Shown: positions 52,234 through 61,624 of the stretch, one piece after another
Position numbering within the stretch: the stretch's first letter is position 1
How the letters are laid out: each line of letters begins with the position of its first letter
Assembly: GCF_036345155.1 (NCBI RefSeq)
Contig: NZ_CP107772.1
Coordinates: forward strand, 124,001-188,000
Reading direction: 5' to 3'
Length of the DNA stretch: 64,000 nt
Source: Streptomyces sp. NBC_00582
Lineage (GTDB): Bacteria; Actinomycetota; Actinomycetes; Streptomycetales; Streptomycetaceae
Translations under genes and position numbers: made by a program
Notes under the pieces: model-generated
What the model was told of the DNA's origin: nothing
Database searches by the model: none
The model's input: only the letters and a program-made list of their open reading frames with translations

Positions 52234-54279
52234 ATGTCCACCACCAGGGAAGGCGCCGGATTCCGCGCCGTACCCCGCACCCAGGCGATCACCCTGCTGC
52301 TGGCCCTGCTCGCAGCCGCCGTCGCCCTCGTCCTCCCCGCCTCCGGCCAGGCGCACGCGATCTCCCGCGCCTCCCAGACGATGTACACCCCGCCGTCCGG
52401 CACGCCCTCACCCGGCTCGCTCTACCCCCGGGCGGTCCGGCTGCAGTACAGCGGATCCTCCAACGGCACCCTGCTCGCCACCTTCGAGCAGTACAGCTCG
52501 GGCACCCCCGTCTTCCCGGTCTACCGCAGCACCGACAACGGCAACAGCTGGACGCAGATCTCCAGCATCAGCGACACCCACAACGGCTTCGGCAACCGCT
52601 ACCAGCCGTTCCTGTACGAACTGCCGACCCAGATCGGCAACTTCCCGGCCGGCACGATCCTCGCCGCCGGCAACTCCATCCCGAACGACCTGTCCTCCAC
52701 CGAGCTGGACCTGTACGCGAGCACCGATCACGGCGTCAGCTGGTCGTACGTCAGCACCATCGCGCAGGGCGGCGAGGCCGACCCGACCAACGGCAAGACC
52801 CCGGTGTGGGAGCCGTTCCTGATGGTGTCCGGCTCGAAGCTGATCGTGTACTACTCCGACCAGCGTGACCCGAGCTACGGCCAGAAGATCGTCCACCAGG
52901 TCTCCACGGACGGCCTGACCTGGGGCTCCGTGGTGAACGACGTCGCCACCTCGACCTACGGCGACCGTCCGGGCATGCCGGTCGTCGCCAAGCTGCCCAA
53001 CGGCAACTATGTGATGACGTACGAGTTCTGGGGCGCCCCCGAGGGCGGCTTCGCCGTCTACTACAAGATCTCCTCCGACCCGGAGGCGTTCGGCTCCGCC
53101 ACCGGCATCGCCCTCAAGGCGACCGACGGCACCCAGCCCAAGAGCTCCCCGTACATCACCTGGCTACCGACCGGCGGCGCCAACGGCACCCTGGTGGTCA
53201 GCGCCAACAGCAGCGACGACCTGTTCCTCAACACGCAGAACGGTGCCGCGAACACCTGGACGCGCATCGCCTCCACCGTCCCCGGCGGCTACAGCCGCGG
53301 CCTGCTCCCGCTGGCCGACGGCCACAGCCTGCTGGTCCTCAGCGGCGGCCACCTGACCAGCACCGGCCTCAACCCGGTCACCTACGGCACGATCGACCTG
53401 GGCGGCGGCATCTCCGACGGCGCCACCTACACCCTGTCCAACGCCAACAGCCACCTGATGCTGGCCATCGCGGGCGGCTCCACCACCAACGGTGTGGGCG
53501 CCACCCAGCAGAATGCCGACAACGCCACCGACCAGCGGTGGAAGTTCGTCCAGCAGACCTCCGGCTACTTCAAGATCTTCAACGTGGCCAGCAACAAGGT
53601 CCTCGGCGTGCAGAACCAGTCCACCGCCAACGGCGCCAAGGTCCTGCAGTGGGACGACAACGGCACCCTCGACCACGAGTGGGCCCTCGCCCCGAACCCG
53701 GCGGGCGGCTTCACCGCCACCAACCGGATCAGCGGCAAGTACCTGGAGATCCCCAGCGCCTCCACCACCGTGGGCACCGCCGCCGGGCAGTGGTCCGACA
53801 CCGGCTGCGCCTGCCAGCGCTGGAACCTCACCCAGACCGCCCTGCCCACCCTGTCCACCGGCCAGTACCGGCTGGTCAACAAGAACAGCGGCAAGTTCCT
53901 GGAGATCCCCGGCGCCTCCACCACGGCGGGCAAGCAGGCCGGCCAGTGGGTGAACACCGCCAACAACTGCCAGCTGTGGACGTTTACGTCGCAGAGCGGC
54001 GGGGCGTGGACCGTGAAGAACGTCAACAGCGGTCTGTTCCTCGACAACAACGGCTCGGCCTCGGCCGGCGCGGCCGTCGTCCAGAACGCGTCGTCGGGCG
54101 CGAGCTCCCAGAAGTGGACGCTCACGGACGCGGGAGGCGGCTACTTCAAGCTCGTCAACTCCGCCAGCGGCCTGGTCGCGGACGTCGCCTCCGCCTCCAC
54201 CGCCAACGGAGCCCTGATCGTCCAGTCGGCGGACAACGGCGCCGACGACGAACTGTGGCAGGTCGTGCGGGTCAACTGA
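52234..54279 (+). CDS. secreted sialidase-fold glycoside hydrolase (GH93-like exo-arabinanase) with RICIN repeats
   Basis: Encodes 681 residues. The signal peptide is AITLLLALLAAAVALVLPAS, ending near GQAHA. Residues ~45-395 form a beta-propeller with Asp-box-like blades (YRSTDNGNSWTQISSI, YASTDHGVSWSYVS) and segments RYQPFLYELPTQIG, TPVWEPFLMVSGSKLIVYYS, DQRDPSYGQK, YVMTYEFWGAPEGGFAVYY and KSSPYITWLP that resemble GH93 exo-1,5-alpha-L-arabinanases. From ~395 to the end two ricin-type beta-trefoil (CBM13-like) units carry repeated Q.W motifs (DQRWKFVQ, CQRWNLTQ, CQLWTFTS, SQKWTLTD, DELWQVVR). GH93 releases arabinobiose from arabinan, matching the flanking GH51 and ara genes. Assignment to GH93 rather than another sialidase-fold family needs a profile search. 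Confidence 0.85.
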   Translation: MSTTREGAGFRAVPRTQAITLLLALLAAAVALVLPASGQAHAISRASQTMYTPPSGTPSPGSLYPRAVRLQYSGSSNGTLLATFEQYSSGTPVFPVYRSTDNGNSWTQISSISDTHNGFGNRYQPFLYELPTQIGNFPAGTILAAGNSIPNDLSSTELDLYASTDHGVSWSYVSTIAQGGEADPTNGKTPVWEPFLMVSGSKLIVYYSDQRDPSYGQKIVHQVSTDGLTWGSVVNDVATSTYGDRPGMPVVAKLPNGNYVMTYEFWGAPEGGFAVYYKISSDPEAFGSATGIALKATDGTQPKSSPYITWLPTGGANGTLVVSANSSDDLFLNTQNGAANTWTRIASTVPGGYSRGLLPLADGHSLLVLSGGHLTSTGLNPVTYGTIDLGGGISDGATYTLSNANSHLMLAIAGGSTTNGVGATQQNADNATDQRWKFVQQTSGYFKIFNVASNKVLGVQNQSTANGAKVLQWDDNGTLDHEWALAPNPAGGFTATNRISGKYLEIPSASTTVGTAAGQWSDTGCACQRWNLTQTALPTLSTGQYRLVNKNSGKFLEIPGASTTAGKQAGQWVNTANNCQLWTFTSQSGGAWTVKNVNSGLFLDNNGSASAGAAVVQNASSGASSQKWTLTDAGGGYFKLVNSASGLVADVASASTANGALIVQSADNGADDELWQVVRVN

Positions 54280-54286
54280 CCCGCCA

Positions 54287-54312
54287 GGGGGCCCGGTCGC
54301 GGCCGGGCCCCC
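54287..54312 (+). terminator. 10-bp GC hairpin after the GH93-like gene
   Basis: GGGGGCCCGG pairs exactly with CCGGGCCCCC around a six-base loop, seven bases after the stop, with a short TTT shortly after. It separates the importer/glycosidase genes from araBAD. Confidence 0.75.
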
Positions 54313-54373
54313 ACCCCTTTGTCCAGCATCCCGAACGATGACTGTCATACCGAACGAGAGGGAGGGGTCGCCC

Positions 54374-56029
54374 GTGTCTGAAGAAACCTGTGTCGTGGGC
54401 GTCGACTTCGGAACCCTGTCCGGCCGTGCCGTGGTGGTACGGGTCGGCGACGGCGCGGAACTGGCCTCGGCGGAGCACGTCTACGCCCACGCCGTCCTCG
54501 ACCGGAACCTGCCCGACGGCACCCGGCTGCCCCCCGACTGGGCCCTGCAGGTGCCCTCGGACTACATCGACGTACTCCGCAACGCCGTACCCGAGGCTCT
54601 CGCCCGCGCCGGAGTGCGGCCGGAGCACGTCATCGGCATCGGCACCGACTTCACCGCCTGCACGGTCCTGCCGGCCCTCGCCGACGGCACCCCGCTGTGC
54701 GAACTCCCCGGCCTGGACAACCGTCCGCACGCCTACGCCAAGCTGTGGCGCCACCACGCCGCCCAGGGCCAGGCCGACCGGATCAACGCGCTGGCCGCCG
54801 AGAGGAAGGAGCCCTGGCTGGAGCGGTACGGCGGGAAGATCTCCTCGGAGTGGGAGTTCGCCAAGGCGCTCCAGGTCCTGGAGGAGGATCCCGAGATCTA
54901 CCGGCGCACCGAGCGCTGGCTGGAGGCGGCCGACTGGATCGTGTGGCGGCTGTGCGGGACGTACGTCCGCAACGCCTGCACTGCGGGCTACAAGGGCCAG
55001 TACCAGGACGGGAGTTATCCCTCGCCCGAGTATCTGGCGGCGCTGCACCCGGACTTCGCCGGCTTCGTGACAACCAAGCTGGACCAGCCGATCGGCCGAC
55101 TCGGCGACCCGGCAGGGGTGTTGACTGCCGAGGCCGCCGCCTGGACCGGGCTGCCGCAGGGCATCACCGTCTGCGTCGGCAATGTCGACGCCCATGTCAC
55201 CGCCCCGGCGGCGGTCGCCGTGGAGCCGGGCCAGATGGTCGCCATCATGGGCACCTCCACCTGCCACGTCATGAGCTCCGACCGGCAGGGTGTCGTGCCC
55301 GGCATGTGCGGGGTCGTGGACGGCGGCATCCTGCCCGGACTGTGGGGCTACGAGGCCGGGCAGAGCGGTGTCGGCGACATCTTCGCCTGGTTCGTCCGCA
55401 CGGGCCTGCCCGCCGAGTACGCCGAGCGGGCGGCCGCGGCCGGCCAGAGCCCGCACGAGTACCTGACCGCCCTCGCGGCCGGGCAGAAGGTGGGCGAACA
55501 CGGCCTTCTCGCCCTCGACTGGCACAGCGGCAACCGGTCCGTCCTGGTCGACCACGACCTCAGCGGCCTGCTGATCGGCCAGACGCTCTCCACGCGCCCT
55601 GAGGACGTCTACCGCGCCCTGCTGGAGGCCACCGCCTTCGGCACCCGCACCATCATCGACGCCTTCGAGTCCGCGGCCGTACCCGTGACGGAACTGATCA
55701 TCGCGGGCGGCCTGACGAAGAACGCCCTGCTCATGCAGATCTACGCCGACGTCACGCGCCGCCCGCTGAGCATCATCGGCTCGGCCCAGGGCCCGGCCCT
55801 CGGCGCCGCGATGCACGCCGCCGTGGCCGCCGGGGCGTACCCCGACATCCGCGCCGCGGCCCACGCCATGGGCAAGGTGCACCGCCGGGTCTACCTCCCG
55901 GACCCCCAGCGGGCGGCGGCCTACGAGCGCCTCTACCGCGAATACCGCGTCCTGCACGACTACTTCGGCCGCGGCACCAACGACGTCATGCACCGCCTGC
56001 GCCGCATGCGTGCGCAGACCTCCGCCTGA
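54374..56029 (+). CDS. araB: L-ribulokinase
   Basis: Encodes 551 residues from GTG 54374, six bases after GGAGGGG; an ATG at 54338 is possible. The FGGY kinase fold shows the N-terminal phosphate motif CVVGVDFGTLSGRAVVVRVG, GIGTDFTACTVLP, the ribulokinase segment GGKISSEWEFAKALQVLEED, VGNVDAHVTAPAAVA, MGTSTCHVM and the C-terminal IIAGGLTKNALLMQIYADVT with GSAQGPALGAAMHAA. It phosphorylates L-ribulose from AraA to L-ribulose 5-phosphate. It starts the araBAD cluster; the 21-base gap to araA indicates one transcript. Confidence 0.96.
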   Translation: MSEETCVVGVDFGTLSGRAVVVRVGDGAELASAEHVYAHAVLDRNLPDGTRLPPDWALQVPSDYIDVLRNAVPEALARAGVRPEHVIGIGTDFTACTVLPALADGTPLCELPGLDNRPHAYAKLWRHHAAQGQADRINALAAERKEPWLERYGGKISSEWEFAKALQVLEEDPEIYRRTERWLEAADWIVWRLCGTYVRNACTAGYKGQYQDGSYPSPEYLAALHPDFAGFVTTKLDQPIGRLGDPAGVLTAEAAAWTGLPQGITVCVGNVDAHVTAPAAVAVEPGQMVAIMGTSTCHVMSSDRQGVVPGMCGVVDGGILPGLWGYEAGQSGVGDIFAWFVRTGLPAEYAERAAAAGQSPHEYLTALAAGQKVGEHGLLALDWHSGNRSVLVDHDLSGLLIGQTLSTRPEDVYRALLEATAFGTRTIIDAFESAAVPVTELIIAGGLTKNALLMQIYADVTRRPLSIIGSAQGPALGAAMHAAVAAGAYPDIRAAAHAMGKVHRRVYLPDPQRAAAYERLYREYRVLHDYFGRGTNDVMHRLRRMRAQTSA

Positions 56030-56050
56030 CCCACTGTGAAGGGAATGCTC

Positions 56051-57568
56051 ATGACCAGTTCCGAAAGGCCCTACGACAGCCAGGAGATCTGGTTCCTCAC
56101 CGGAAGCCAGGGCCTGTACGGCGACGACGTGCTGCGCCAGGTCGCCGACCAGTCCCGCAGCATCTGCGAGACCCTCGGCCGCCCCGGGAAGGTCCCGGTC
56201 AGGATCGTGTGGAAGCCGGTGCTGACCGACGCCGAGTCGATCCGCCGGATGTGCCAGGAGGCGAGCACCTCCGACACGTGCGTGGGCGTGATCGTGTGGA
56301 TGCACACCTTCTCCCCGGCGAAGATGTGGATCGCCGGACTCAGCGCCCTGGACCGGCCGTTGCTGCATCTGCACACCCAGTACAACCTGTCGCTGCCCTG
56401 GCCGAGCATCGACATGGACTTCATGAACCTCAACCAGGCCGCCCACGGCGACCGGGAGTTCGGGCACATCGAGTCCCGCGTCGGCGTCGACCGCAAGATC
56501 GTCGCCGGTCACGCGACCGACCCGAGGGTGATCCGGCGCATCGGGGCCTGGGCCCGGGCCGCCGCCGGCCGCCACGCCTCGCGGACGCTCCGGCTCGCCC
56601 GCTTCGGCGACAACATGCGCGACGTCGCCGTGACCGAGGGCGACAAGGTGGAGGCCCAGCTGCGGTTCGGCTTCTCCGTCAACACCTACGCCGTCAACGA
56701 CCTGGTCGCCGTGGTCGACGACGTCGAGGACAAGGCGGCGGCCGAACTCGCCGACGAGTACGTGCAGTCGTACGACGTCGTCCCGGCCCTGCGCCCCGGC
56801 GGTGTCCGCCACGACTCGCTGCTGTACGCGGCCCGTCTGGAACTCGGTCTGCGCACCTTCCTCGACGAGGGCGGCTTCACCGCCTTCACCACCAACTTCG
56901 AGGACCTCGGCGGCCTGCGCCAGCTGCCCGGCATCGCCGTCCAGCGCCTGATGGCCGACGGCTACGGCTTCGGCGGCGAGGGAGACTGGAAGACGTCGGC
57001 CCTGCTGCGCACGATGAAGGTCATGGGCGCCGGACGCCCCGGCGGCACCACCTTCATGGAGGACTACACCTACCACCTCGGCCCCGGCACCCCGCGCGTC
57101 CTGGGCGCCCACATGCTGGAGGTCTGCCCCTCCGTGGCCGCCGACCGCCCCCGCTGCGAGATCCACCCCCTGTCCATCGGCGGCCGCCAGGACCCGGTCC
57201 GCCTGGTCTTCAACGCCTGCGCGGGGCCCGCCGTGGTCGTCGGCCTCTCCGACCTCGGCGACCGCTTCCGCCTCACGGCCAACGCCGTCGACGTCGTCGC
57301 CCCGAGCGAACCCCTGCGTCGGCTGCCGGTGGCCCGGGCCGTATGGCAGCCGCGTCCGTCCCTGGCGGAATCGGCGGAGAGCTGGCTGCTGGCCGGCGCC
57401 CCGCACCACACCGTGCTCAGCTCGGCGGTCGACGTCGAGACCCTGACCGACTACGCCGCCATGACCGGCGTCGAACTGCTCACCATCGACGAGAACACCA
57501 CCACCGAGCAGTTCGGCAAGGAAATCCGCTGGAACGCCGCCTACCACCGCCTCGCCCAGGCCCTGTGA
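56051..57568 (+). CDS. araA: L-arabinose isomerase
   Basis: Encodes 505 residues from ATG 56051 with GAAGGGA upstream; a GTG at 56036 would add five residues. Family features: [80 protein letters not shown], metal/active-site region [39 protein letters not shown] and [11 protein letters not shown]. These include the Mn-binding Glu and His residues. It converts L-arabinose to L-ribulose, the first intracellular step. Confidence 0.97.
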   Translation: MTSSERPYDSQEIWFLTGSQGLYGDDVLRQVADQSRSICETLGRPGKVPVRIVWKPVLTDAESIRRMCQEASTSDTCVGVIVWMHTFSPAKMWIAGLSALDRPLLHLHTQYNLSLPWPSIDMDFMNLNQAAHGDREFGHIESRVGVDRKIVAGHATDPRVIRRIGAWARAAAGRHASRTLRLARFGDNMRDVAVTEGDKVEAQLRFGFSVNTYAVNDLVAVVDDVEDKAAAELADEYVQSYDVVPALRPGGVRHDSLLYAARLELGLRTFLDEGGFTAFTTNFEDLGGLRQLPGIAVQRLMADGYGFGGEGDWKTSALLRTMKVMGAGRPGGTTFMEDYTYHLGPGTPRVLGAHMLEVCPSVAADRPRCEIHPLSIGGRQDPVRLVFNACAGPAVVVGLSDLGDRFRLTANAVDVVAPSEPLRRLPVARAVWQPRPSLAESAESWLLAGAPHHTVLSSAVDVETLTDYAAMTGVELLTIDENTTTEQFGKEIRWNAAYHRLAQAL

Positions 57569-57582
57569 CGAAGGAGACCACG

Positions 57583-58308
57583 ATGTCCACAGTTGTCCGC
57601 CAGGGCCTGCGCGAAGAGGTACTGGAGGCGAACCTCGCCATCCCCCAGGTCGGCCTGGCGACCCTGACCTGGGGAAACGTCAGCGGCGTCGACCGCGAGG
57701 CGGGGGTGTTCGTCATCAAGCCCTCCGGGGTCCCCTACGAGGCCCTGACCCTGGCCGACCTGGTGACGGTCCGCCTGTCCGACGGCGCGGTGGTCGAGGG
57801 CGATCTGCGCCCCTCCACCGACACCGAGACCCACCGCTGCCTGTACCTGGCGTTCCCGTCCGTCGGCGGCGTGACCCACACCCATTCCACCCACGCGGTC
57901 GCCTTCGCCCAGGCCCGCCGGGACATCCCCGTCCTCGGCACCACCCACGCCGACACGTTCAACGGCCCCGTGCCGGTCACCCGCGACCTCACCGTGGAGG
58001 AGTGCGCGAAGGACTACGAGTACCACACCGGCCACGTCGTCGTGGAGCTCCTCGGCGGCGACGACCAGCGGGCCCTCGAGGTCCCCGCCGCCCTCGTCGC
58101 GGGCCACGGCCCCTTCACCTGGGGCGCCACCGCCCGCGCCTCCCTGGAGCACGCGATCATCTGCGAGGCCGTCGCCGACATCGCCCTGCACACCATGTCC
58201 CTGTCACCGACGAGTCCGCCCCCCGCCCACCTCCTGAACCGCCACTACACCCGCAAGCACGGCCCCGACGCCTACTACGGCAATCCGGCCGCCCCGGTGA
58301 TGCGGTGA
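57583..58308 (+). CDS. araD: L-ribulose-5-phosphate 4-epimerase
   Basis: Encodes 241 residues with AAGGAG before the ATG. Class II aldolase-fold signatures: LTWGNVSGVDREAGVFVIKP, SGVPYEALTLADLVTV, the zinc-binding pair THTHSTHAVAFAQA, LGTTHADTFNGPVPVTRDLT, and the third His in LVAGHGPFTWGATARASLEH. It makes D-xylulose 5-phosphate, feeding the pentose phosphate pathway. The gap to araA is 14 bases and the stop overlaps the next gene. Confidence 0.97.
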   Translation: MSTVVRQGLREEVLEANLAIPQVGLATLTWGNVSGVDREAGVFVIKPSGVPYEALTLADLVTVRLSDGAVVEGDLRPSTDTETHRCLYLAFPSVGGVTHTHSTHAVAFAQARRDIPVLGTTHADTFNGPVPVTRDLTVEECAKDYEYHTGHVVVELLGGDDQRALEVPAALVAGHGPFTWGATARASLEHAIICEAVADIALHTMSLSPTSPPPAHLLNRHYTRKHGPDAYYGNPAAPVMR

Positions 58309-58694
58309 CGGTGGTGCACAGAAGCCGCGTATACGCGGTACTGATCGACACGCCCGATGCCGAGGCCGCCCGGGCGGCGGAGTTCTGGGCGGCGGCTCTC
58401 GGTGCGACGGCCCGACCGTTCCCACCGGCACCGCAGTTCACCACGCTCCACCAGGCTCTGCCAGGGCTGATCACCGCGGTCCAGGCGGTCGACGACGCCC
58501 CTCGTATCCACCTCGACATCGAGACCGACGACGTCGAATCGGAAACCGCGCGCTTGGTCGCCCTGGGCGCCGAGCAGGTTTCGCGGTGGCAGGAGTGCCG
58601 TGTGCTGCGCGTGCCGGGCGGTCATGTGCTGTGCGTCCTACCGGTGGAGAGCGACCCCGACACGTTCCGGGCACGGGCCACCGTGTGGCCATGA
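58305..58694 (+). CDS. VOC (glyoxalase-like) family protein
   Basis: Encodes 129 residues from a GTG overlapping the araD stop (GTGA), so it is coupled to araBAD. The fold is the betaalphabetabetabeta pattern of VOC proteins: SRVYAVLIDTPDAEAARAAE, FWAAALGATARPF, PRIHLDIETDDVESETARLV, ALGAEQVSRWQECRVLRVPG, GHVLCVLPVES. The canonical metal ligands are only partly visible. Its role is uncertain; coupling to araD may be incidental. A strong hairpin ends the cluster behind it. Confidence 0.82.
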   Translation: MTVVHRSRVYAVLIDTPDAEAARAAEFWAAALGATARPFPPAPQFTTLHQALPGLITAVQAVDDAPRIHLDIETDDVESETARLVALGAEQVSRWQECRVLRVPGGHVLCVLPVESDPDTFRARATVWP

Positions 58695-58787
58695 CGAGTA
58701 CGCCGGCGGTCTCGGGCGGGCGGCCCGCCGATCCGCTCGGCGAGGACGGACTCCATCGGGCGGCGGTGAGGCAGCCACCGCCCACCG

Positions 58788-58821
58788 CGAGGTCCGGGTC
58801 CTTGGGCGGACCCGGACCTCG
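58788..58821 (+). terminator. 14-bp perfect hairpin ending the araBAD-VOC cluster
   Basis: CGAGGTCCGGGTCC pairs exactly with GGACCCGGACCTCG around a six-base loop, about 93 bases after the VOC stop. No U-tract follows. Confidence 0.75.
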
Positions 58822-59041
58822 GGGCGCCTTCCCGTCCCCACGGAGGGCGCCCCGCGGCGGGCCCGGTTACGGAACCGGCGCGTCGTGAACGGTGCGCGGG
58901 GTTCCCGGCCCCACCCACCAGACACCACCACCCGCAGCTTCGCCTTTTCACCTCAACCGCAACGTCGCGTCCGGCCGCGGAAGCGATGAGTCCGGCTGCG
59001 GATCGCGGTCTCAGCACCGTAGACAACCGATGGGAGCGGAC

Positions 59042-59806
59042 ATGGACAAGCTGAATCAGGTGGCCGACGGCGTCTGGGTCCGGCAGAGCGAGTGGGTCTG
59101 GAGCAATTCCGTCGTGGTGCGCGGGGAGGACGGGCTGATCCTGATCGATCCCGGCATCGACGGCTCCGAGCTGGACCAGCTCGCCGATGCCGTGGACCAG
59201 CTCGGCATCCCGGTGGCCGCCGGGTTCTCCACCCATCCCCACTGGGACCACTTGCTCTGGCATCCGCGGTTCGGCGACGTGCCGCGCTACGCGACCCCCG
59301 CCGCCGCCCAGGTAGCCGGTGAAGCCCGGGAGCGGGCGCAGGCGATGGCGGCGCAGAGCGCGTCGGGCATCCCGCTGGAGCTGATCGCGCTCGTCACCCC
59401 GCTGCCCGCGGACGGCGGCCCCGTGCCGGGCGAGATCGTCGAGCATCGGGCGCACGCTGTCGGCCACGCCGCGATCCTCCTCCGGGACCATGGCGTCCTG
59501 CTCGCCGGCGACATGCTCTCCGACGTCCTGATCCCGCTCTTCGACGTTCGCCAGGACGATCAGGTGAACGCCTACGAGACGGCACTCGACCGGCTGGACG
59601 AGGCCGCCCGGCATGCCGACGTCGTCATCCCCGGCCACGGCGCGGTGGCCGAGGGCCCCCAGGTGGCCGCCCGCCTCGCCGCCGATCACGCCTACATCGA
59701 CGCGCTCCGGCGAGGAGAGGAACCCGCCGACGCGCGCCTTGGGCCGCACGCGGACTGGCTCTCCGGCCCCCACCGGTCGAACCTGGAGCAGGCACGAGGG
59801 CGGTAG
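59042..59806 (+). CDS. MBL-fold metallo-hydrolase
   Basis: Encodes 254 residues from ATG 59042 (MDKLNQVADGVWVRQSEWVW), five bases after GGGAG; an ATG at 59030 is possible. The metallo-beta-lactamase motif HxHxDH is THPHWDHLLWH at about residues 61-69 (HPHWDH, first His position conserved), followed by the metal ligands HAVGHAAILL, LLAGDMLSD and VIPGHGAVAEG. Such proteins hydrolyse thioesters, lactones or phosphoesters with two zinc ions. It stands alone, with 220 bases of non-coding DNA before it. Confidence 0.88.
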   Translation: MDKLNQVADGVWVRQSEWVWSNSVVVRGEDGLILIDPGIDGSELDQLADAVDQLGIPVAAGFSTHPHWDHLLWHPRFGDVPRYATPAAAQVAGEARERAQAMAAQSASGIPLELIALVTPLPADGGPVPGEIVEHRAHAVGHAAILLRDHGVLLAGDMLSDVLIPLFDVRQDDQVNAYETALDRLDEAARHADVVIPGHGAVAEGPQVAARLAADHAYIDALRRGEEPADARLGPHADWLSGPHRSNLEQARGR

Positions 59807-60051
59807 GGCCTTACATCGCCCTGATGCCGGGCCGTACGGCGTCCCGGCGCGCTCCGGGCCGCCCTGCCGGCCGTGCAGCCCGTGCAGCCCGTGGCGGCGT
59901 CCACGCCGGTGGAGGTCGGACTCGCGTACGCCGCGACTAGGCGCGAATGGCCTCGCGGGCGGCCGGGGGTGCCTCTGTGTTCTTCGTCGAGCCGGTGGGC
60001 GGCCTCGGTCCGAGGTTCGATCTTCTTCGTGGGGCATGAGACTGTCTGGTC

Positions 60052-60468
60052 GTGCCGGAGATGACGAGTGGGTGGGAGGCGGCCCTGTCCGGGGCGTCGT
60101 CTCCTTCGTGGACGGAACGTGTTCGCGCCGGGCGTGACCTTGCTTCCTTCGCCGATGTTCCTGAGGCCGCGGAAGTGCTGGTGGGGCTGCTGCTGGACGT
60201 CGAGGACACAGCGGTGACGCGACAGACGGCAAAGGCGCTGGCCCGGGTGGGGACGGTGGCCGCGGTGAGGCTCATCGCTCTCGCGGTTGTCGAGGCCGAC
60301 GGCAACCAGGCTGACTGGATGCAGACCGGAGTGCATGACGGGCTCATGGGATCGGACGGTGGGCCGGACGTCGCAGCGGCCTGCGTGAAACTCGCCCGGG
60401 ACCGGGATGAGGCTGTCCGGCGGGGTGCCTCGGAGATCTCGGCGTGGACAGACGGCACAAGGTGTTGA
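60052..60468 (+). CDS. HEAT-repeat-like hypothetical protein
   Basis: Encodes 138 residues from GTG 60052 (MPEMTSGWEAALSGASSPSW). All-helical: RVRAGRDLASFADVPEAAEV, LVGLLLDVEDTAVTRQTAKA, LARVGTVAAVRLIALAVVEA, ACVKLARDRDEAVRRGASEI. The DEDTAVTRQTAKAL-type helix pairs resemble HEAT repeats. No catalytic residues. Such proteins usually mediate protein contacts. An ATG at 60061 is an alternative start, but neither has a good ribosome site. Confidence 0.7.
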   Translation: MPEMTSGWEAALSGASSPSWTERVRAGRDLASFADVPEAAEVLVGLLLDVEDTAVTRQTAKALARVGTVAAVRLIALAVVEADGNQADWMQTGVHDGLMGSDGGPDVAAACVKLARDRDEAVRRGASEISAWTDGTRC

Positions 60469-60569
60469 CCTGAATCGGCCTGCCGGTGGTCCGGTTCCCA
60501 TGCAGCCGTCGCCCGGGGAAGGCGTTTCTGGGCTGACGGGACACCCTCGAACCGGGCCCAAAAGAACGC

Positions 60570-61481
60570 TCAGGCGGTTGCCGGCCTCGCGTCCCCGTCG
60601 GACTGCGATGCCGCGGCGGGAACTTCCCGGCCGGCCGGGTCGGATCGGTCGGCGACCCAGCTCAGCAGCATCCCGAGGGCCTCAGCCGTCGGGGAGCCGG
60701 GCCGCGGCAGGTAGGTGAGCAGTGAGCGATCGGGGCGGGCGGGCACGGTCAGCATGTGGTAGTCGAACTCGAGCGTGCCGACGAGCGGGTGCACGATGCG
60801 GGTGACGCCCAGCCGCTTCTCCCGTACGTCGCCGGTCGCCCACATCCGCCGGAACGGCTCGCTGCGGATGGCCAGCTCACCGACCAGCGCGGCCAGCTCG
60901 GCGTCGTCGGGCCGGCGCCCGGTGAGCAGGCGCAGCTGGGCGACGGTCTCCGCGGCGATCGCCTCCCAGTTCGCGTACCGGGCTCGGGCCTCTGGGCGCA
61001 GGAACATCTCTCGGGCCGCGTTGCGGGGCTGCGGCATGCCGCTCACGTCGAACACGGCCTCGGCCGCGGCGTTGGCCGCCACGATGTCGAGGCGGGCGCC
61101 GAGCAGCAACGCCGGCGCGTCCCCCATGGCTTCCAGCAGCCGGACCAGCGGCTCGTCGGGCACCGCTCTCGATGCCCGCGGCGTGGTTCTCGCCTTGGTG
61201 TCGGCTCGACGCGGACGGGCCAGGTTGCGAAGGTGCTCGGCCTCCACGTCCGAGAGGGCGAGTGCCTGTGCGACGGCGTCGAGCACCTGGTCGGAGACCT
61301 GCGGGGTACGCCCCTGCTCCAGGCGTTGGTAGTAGTCCGGGCTGACACCGGCGAGCAGGGCGACCTCCTCGCGTCGCAGTCCCGGTACCCGCCGCCGCGT
61401 GAGGCTGGGGGGCAGCCCCGCCTGTTCGGGCGTGATGCGCTCGCGTCGGGTGCGCAGGAATTCACCGATGGTCGTCTCCAT
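60570..61481 (-). CDS. MmyB-like XRE-family regulator
   Basis: Encodes 303 residues from ATG 61481 (METTIGEFLRTRRERITPEQ). The XRE HTH is at residues 25-75: RRRVPGLRREEVALLAGVSP, DYYQRLEQGRTPQVSDQVLD. The C-terminal MmyB-like ligand domain includes LLEAMGDAPALLLGARLDIV, AANAAAEAVFD, ARYANWEAIAAETVAQLRLL, SEPFRRMWATGDVREKRLG and a fatty-acid-like binding region TLEFDYHMLTVPARPDRSLL. It is divergent from the quinone oxidoreductase gene and probably regulates it. A decayed second copy lies at 62955-63141 before the aldehyde dehydrogenase. Confidence 0.93.
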   Translation of the reverse strand: METTIGEFLRTRRERITPEQAGLPPSLTRRRVPGLRREEVALLAGVSPDYYQRLEQGRTPQVSDQVLDAVAQALALSDVEAEHLRNLARPRRADTKARTTPRASRAVPDEPLVRLLEAMGDAPALLLGARLDIVAANAAAEAVFDVSGMPQPRNAAREMFLRPEARARYANWEAIAAETVAQLRLLTGRRPDDAELAALVGELAIRSEPFRRMWATGDVREKRLGVTRIVHPLVGTLEFDYHMLTVPARPDRSLLTYLPRPGSPTAEALGMLLSWVADRSDPAGREVPAAASQSDGDARPATA

Positions 61482-61609
61482 CTCATCGACGGTACGCCGC
61501 CGCCGGCACCCCTGCCTGGCCCTGCTGGACCCAGGTAGGAGCGGACCTTCCTCGCGGCTCACCGGTGGACGAACGTCGGACCCGCGCCTTCCGCACGGGA
61601 CGCGCGGAG
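61475..61609. repeat. duplicated promoter region, copy A
   Basis: About 135 bases covering the first codons of the XRE gene and the upstream region of the oxidoreductase gene are repeated, with roughly a dozen differences and one insertion, at 63127-63262 in the same orientation. The shared core includes CTGGACCCAGGTAGGAGCGG and the segment TTCCGCACGGGACGCGCGGA. Confidence 0.85.
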
Positions 61610-61624
61610 AGGGAGACAGGACAG

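Noticed and set aside
54272..57547. 1091-codon open frame on the minus strand opposite araB and araA
   Set aside because: It is antisense to well-conserved enzymes, its translation is Gly/Val/Asp-rich without motifs, and it mirrors the GC-biased third positions of the sense genes.
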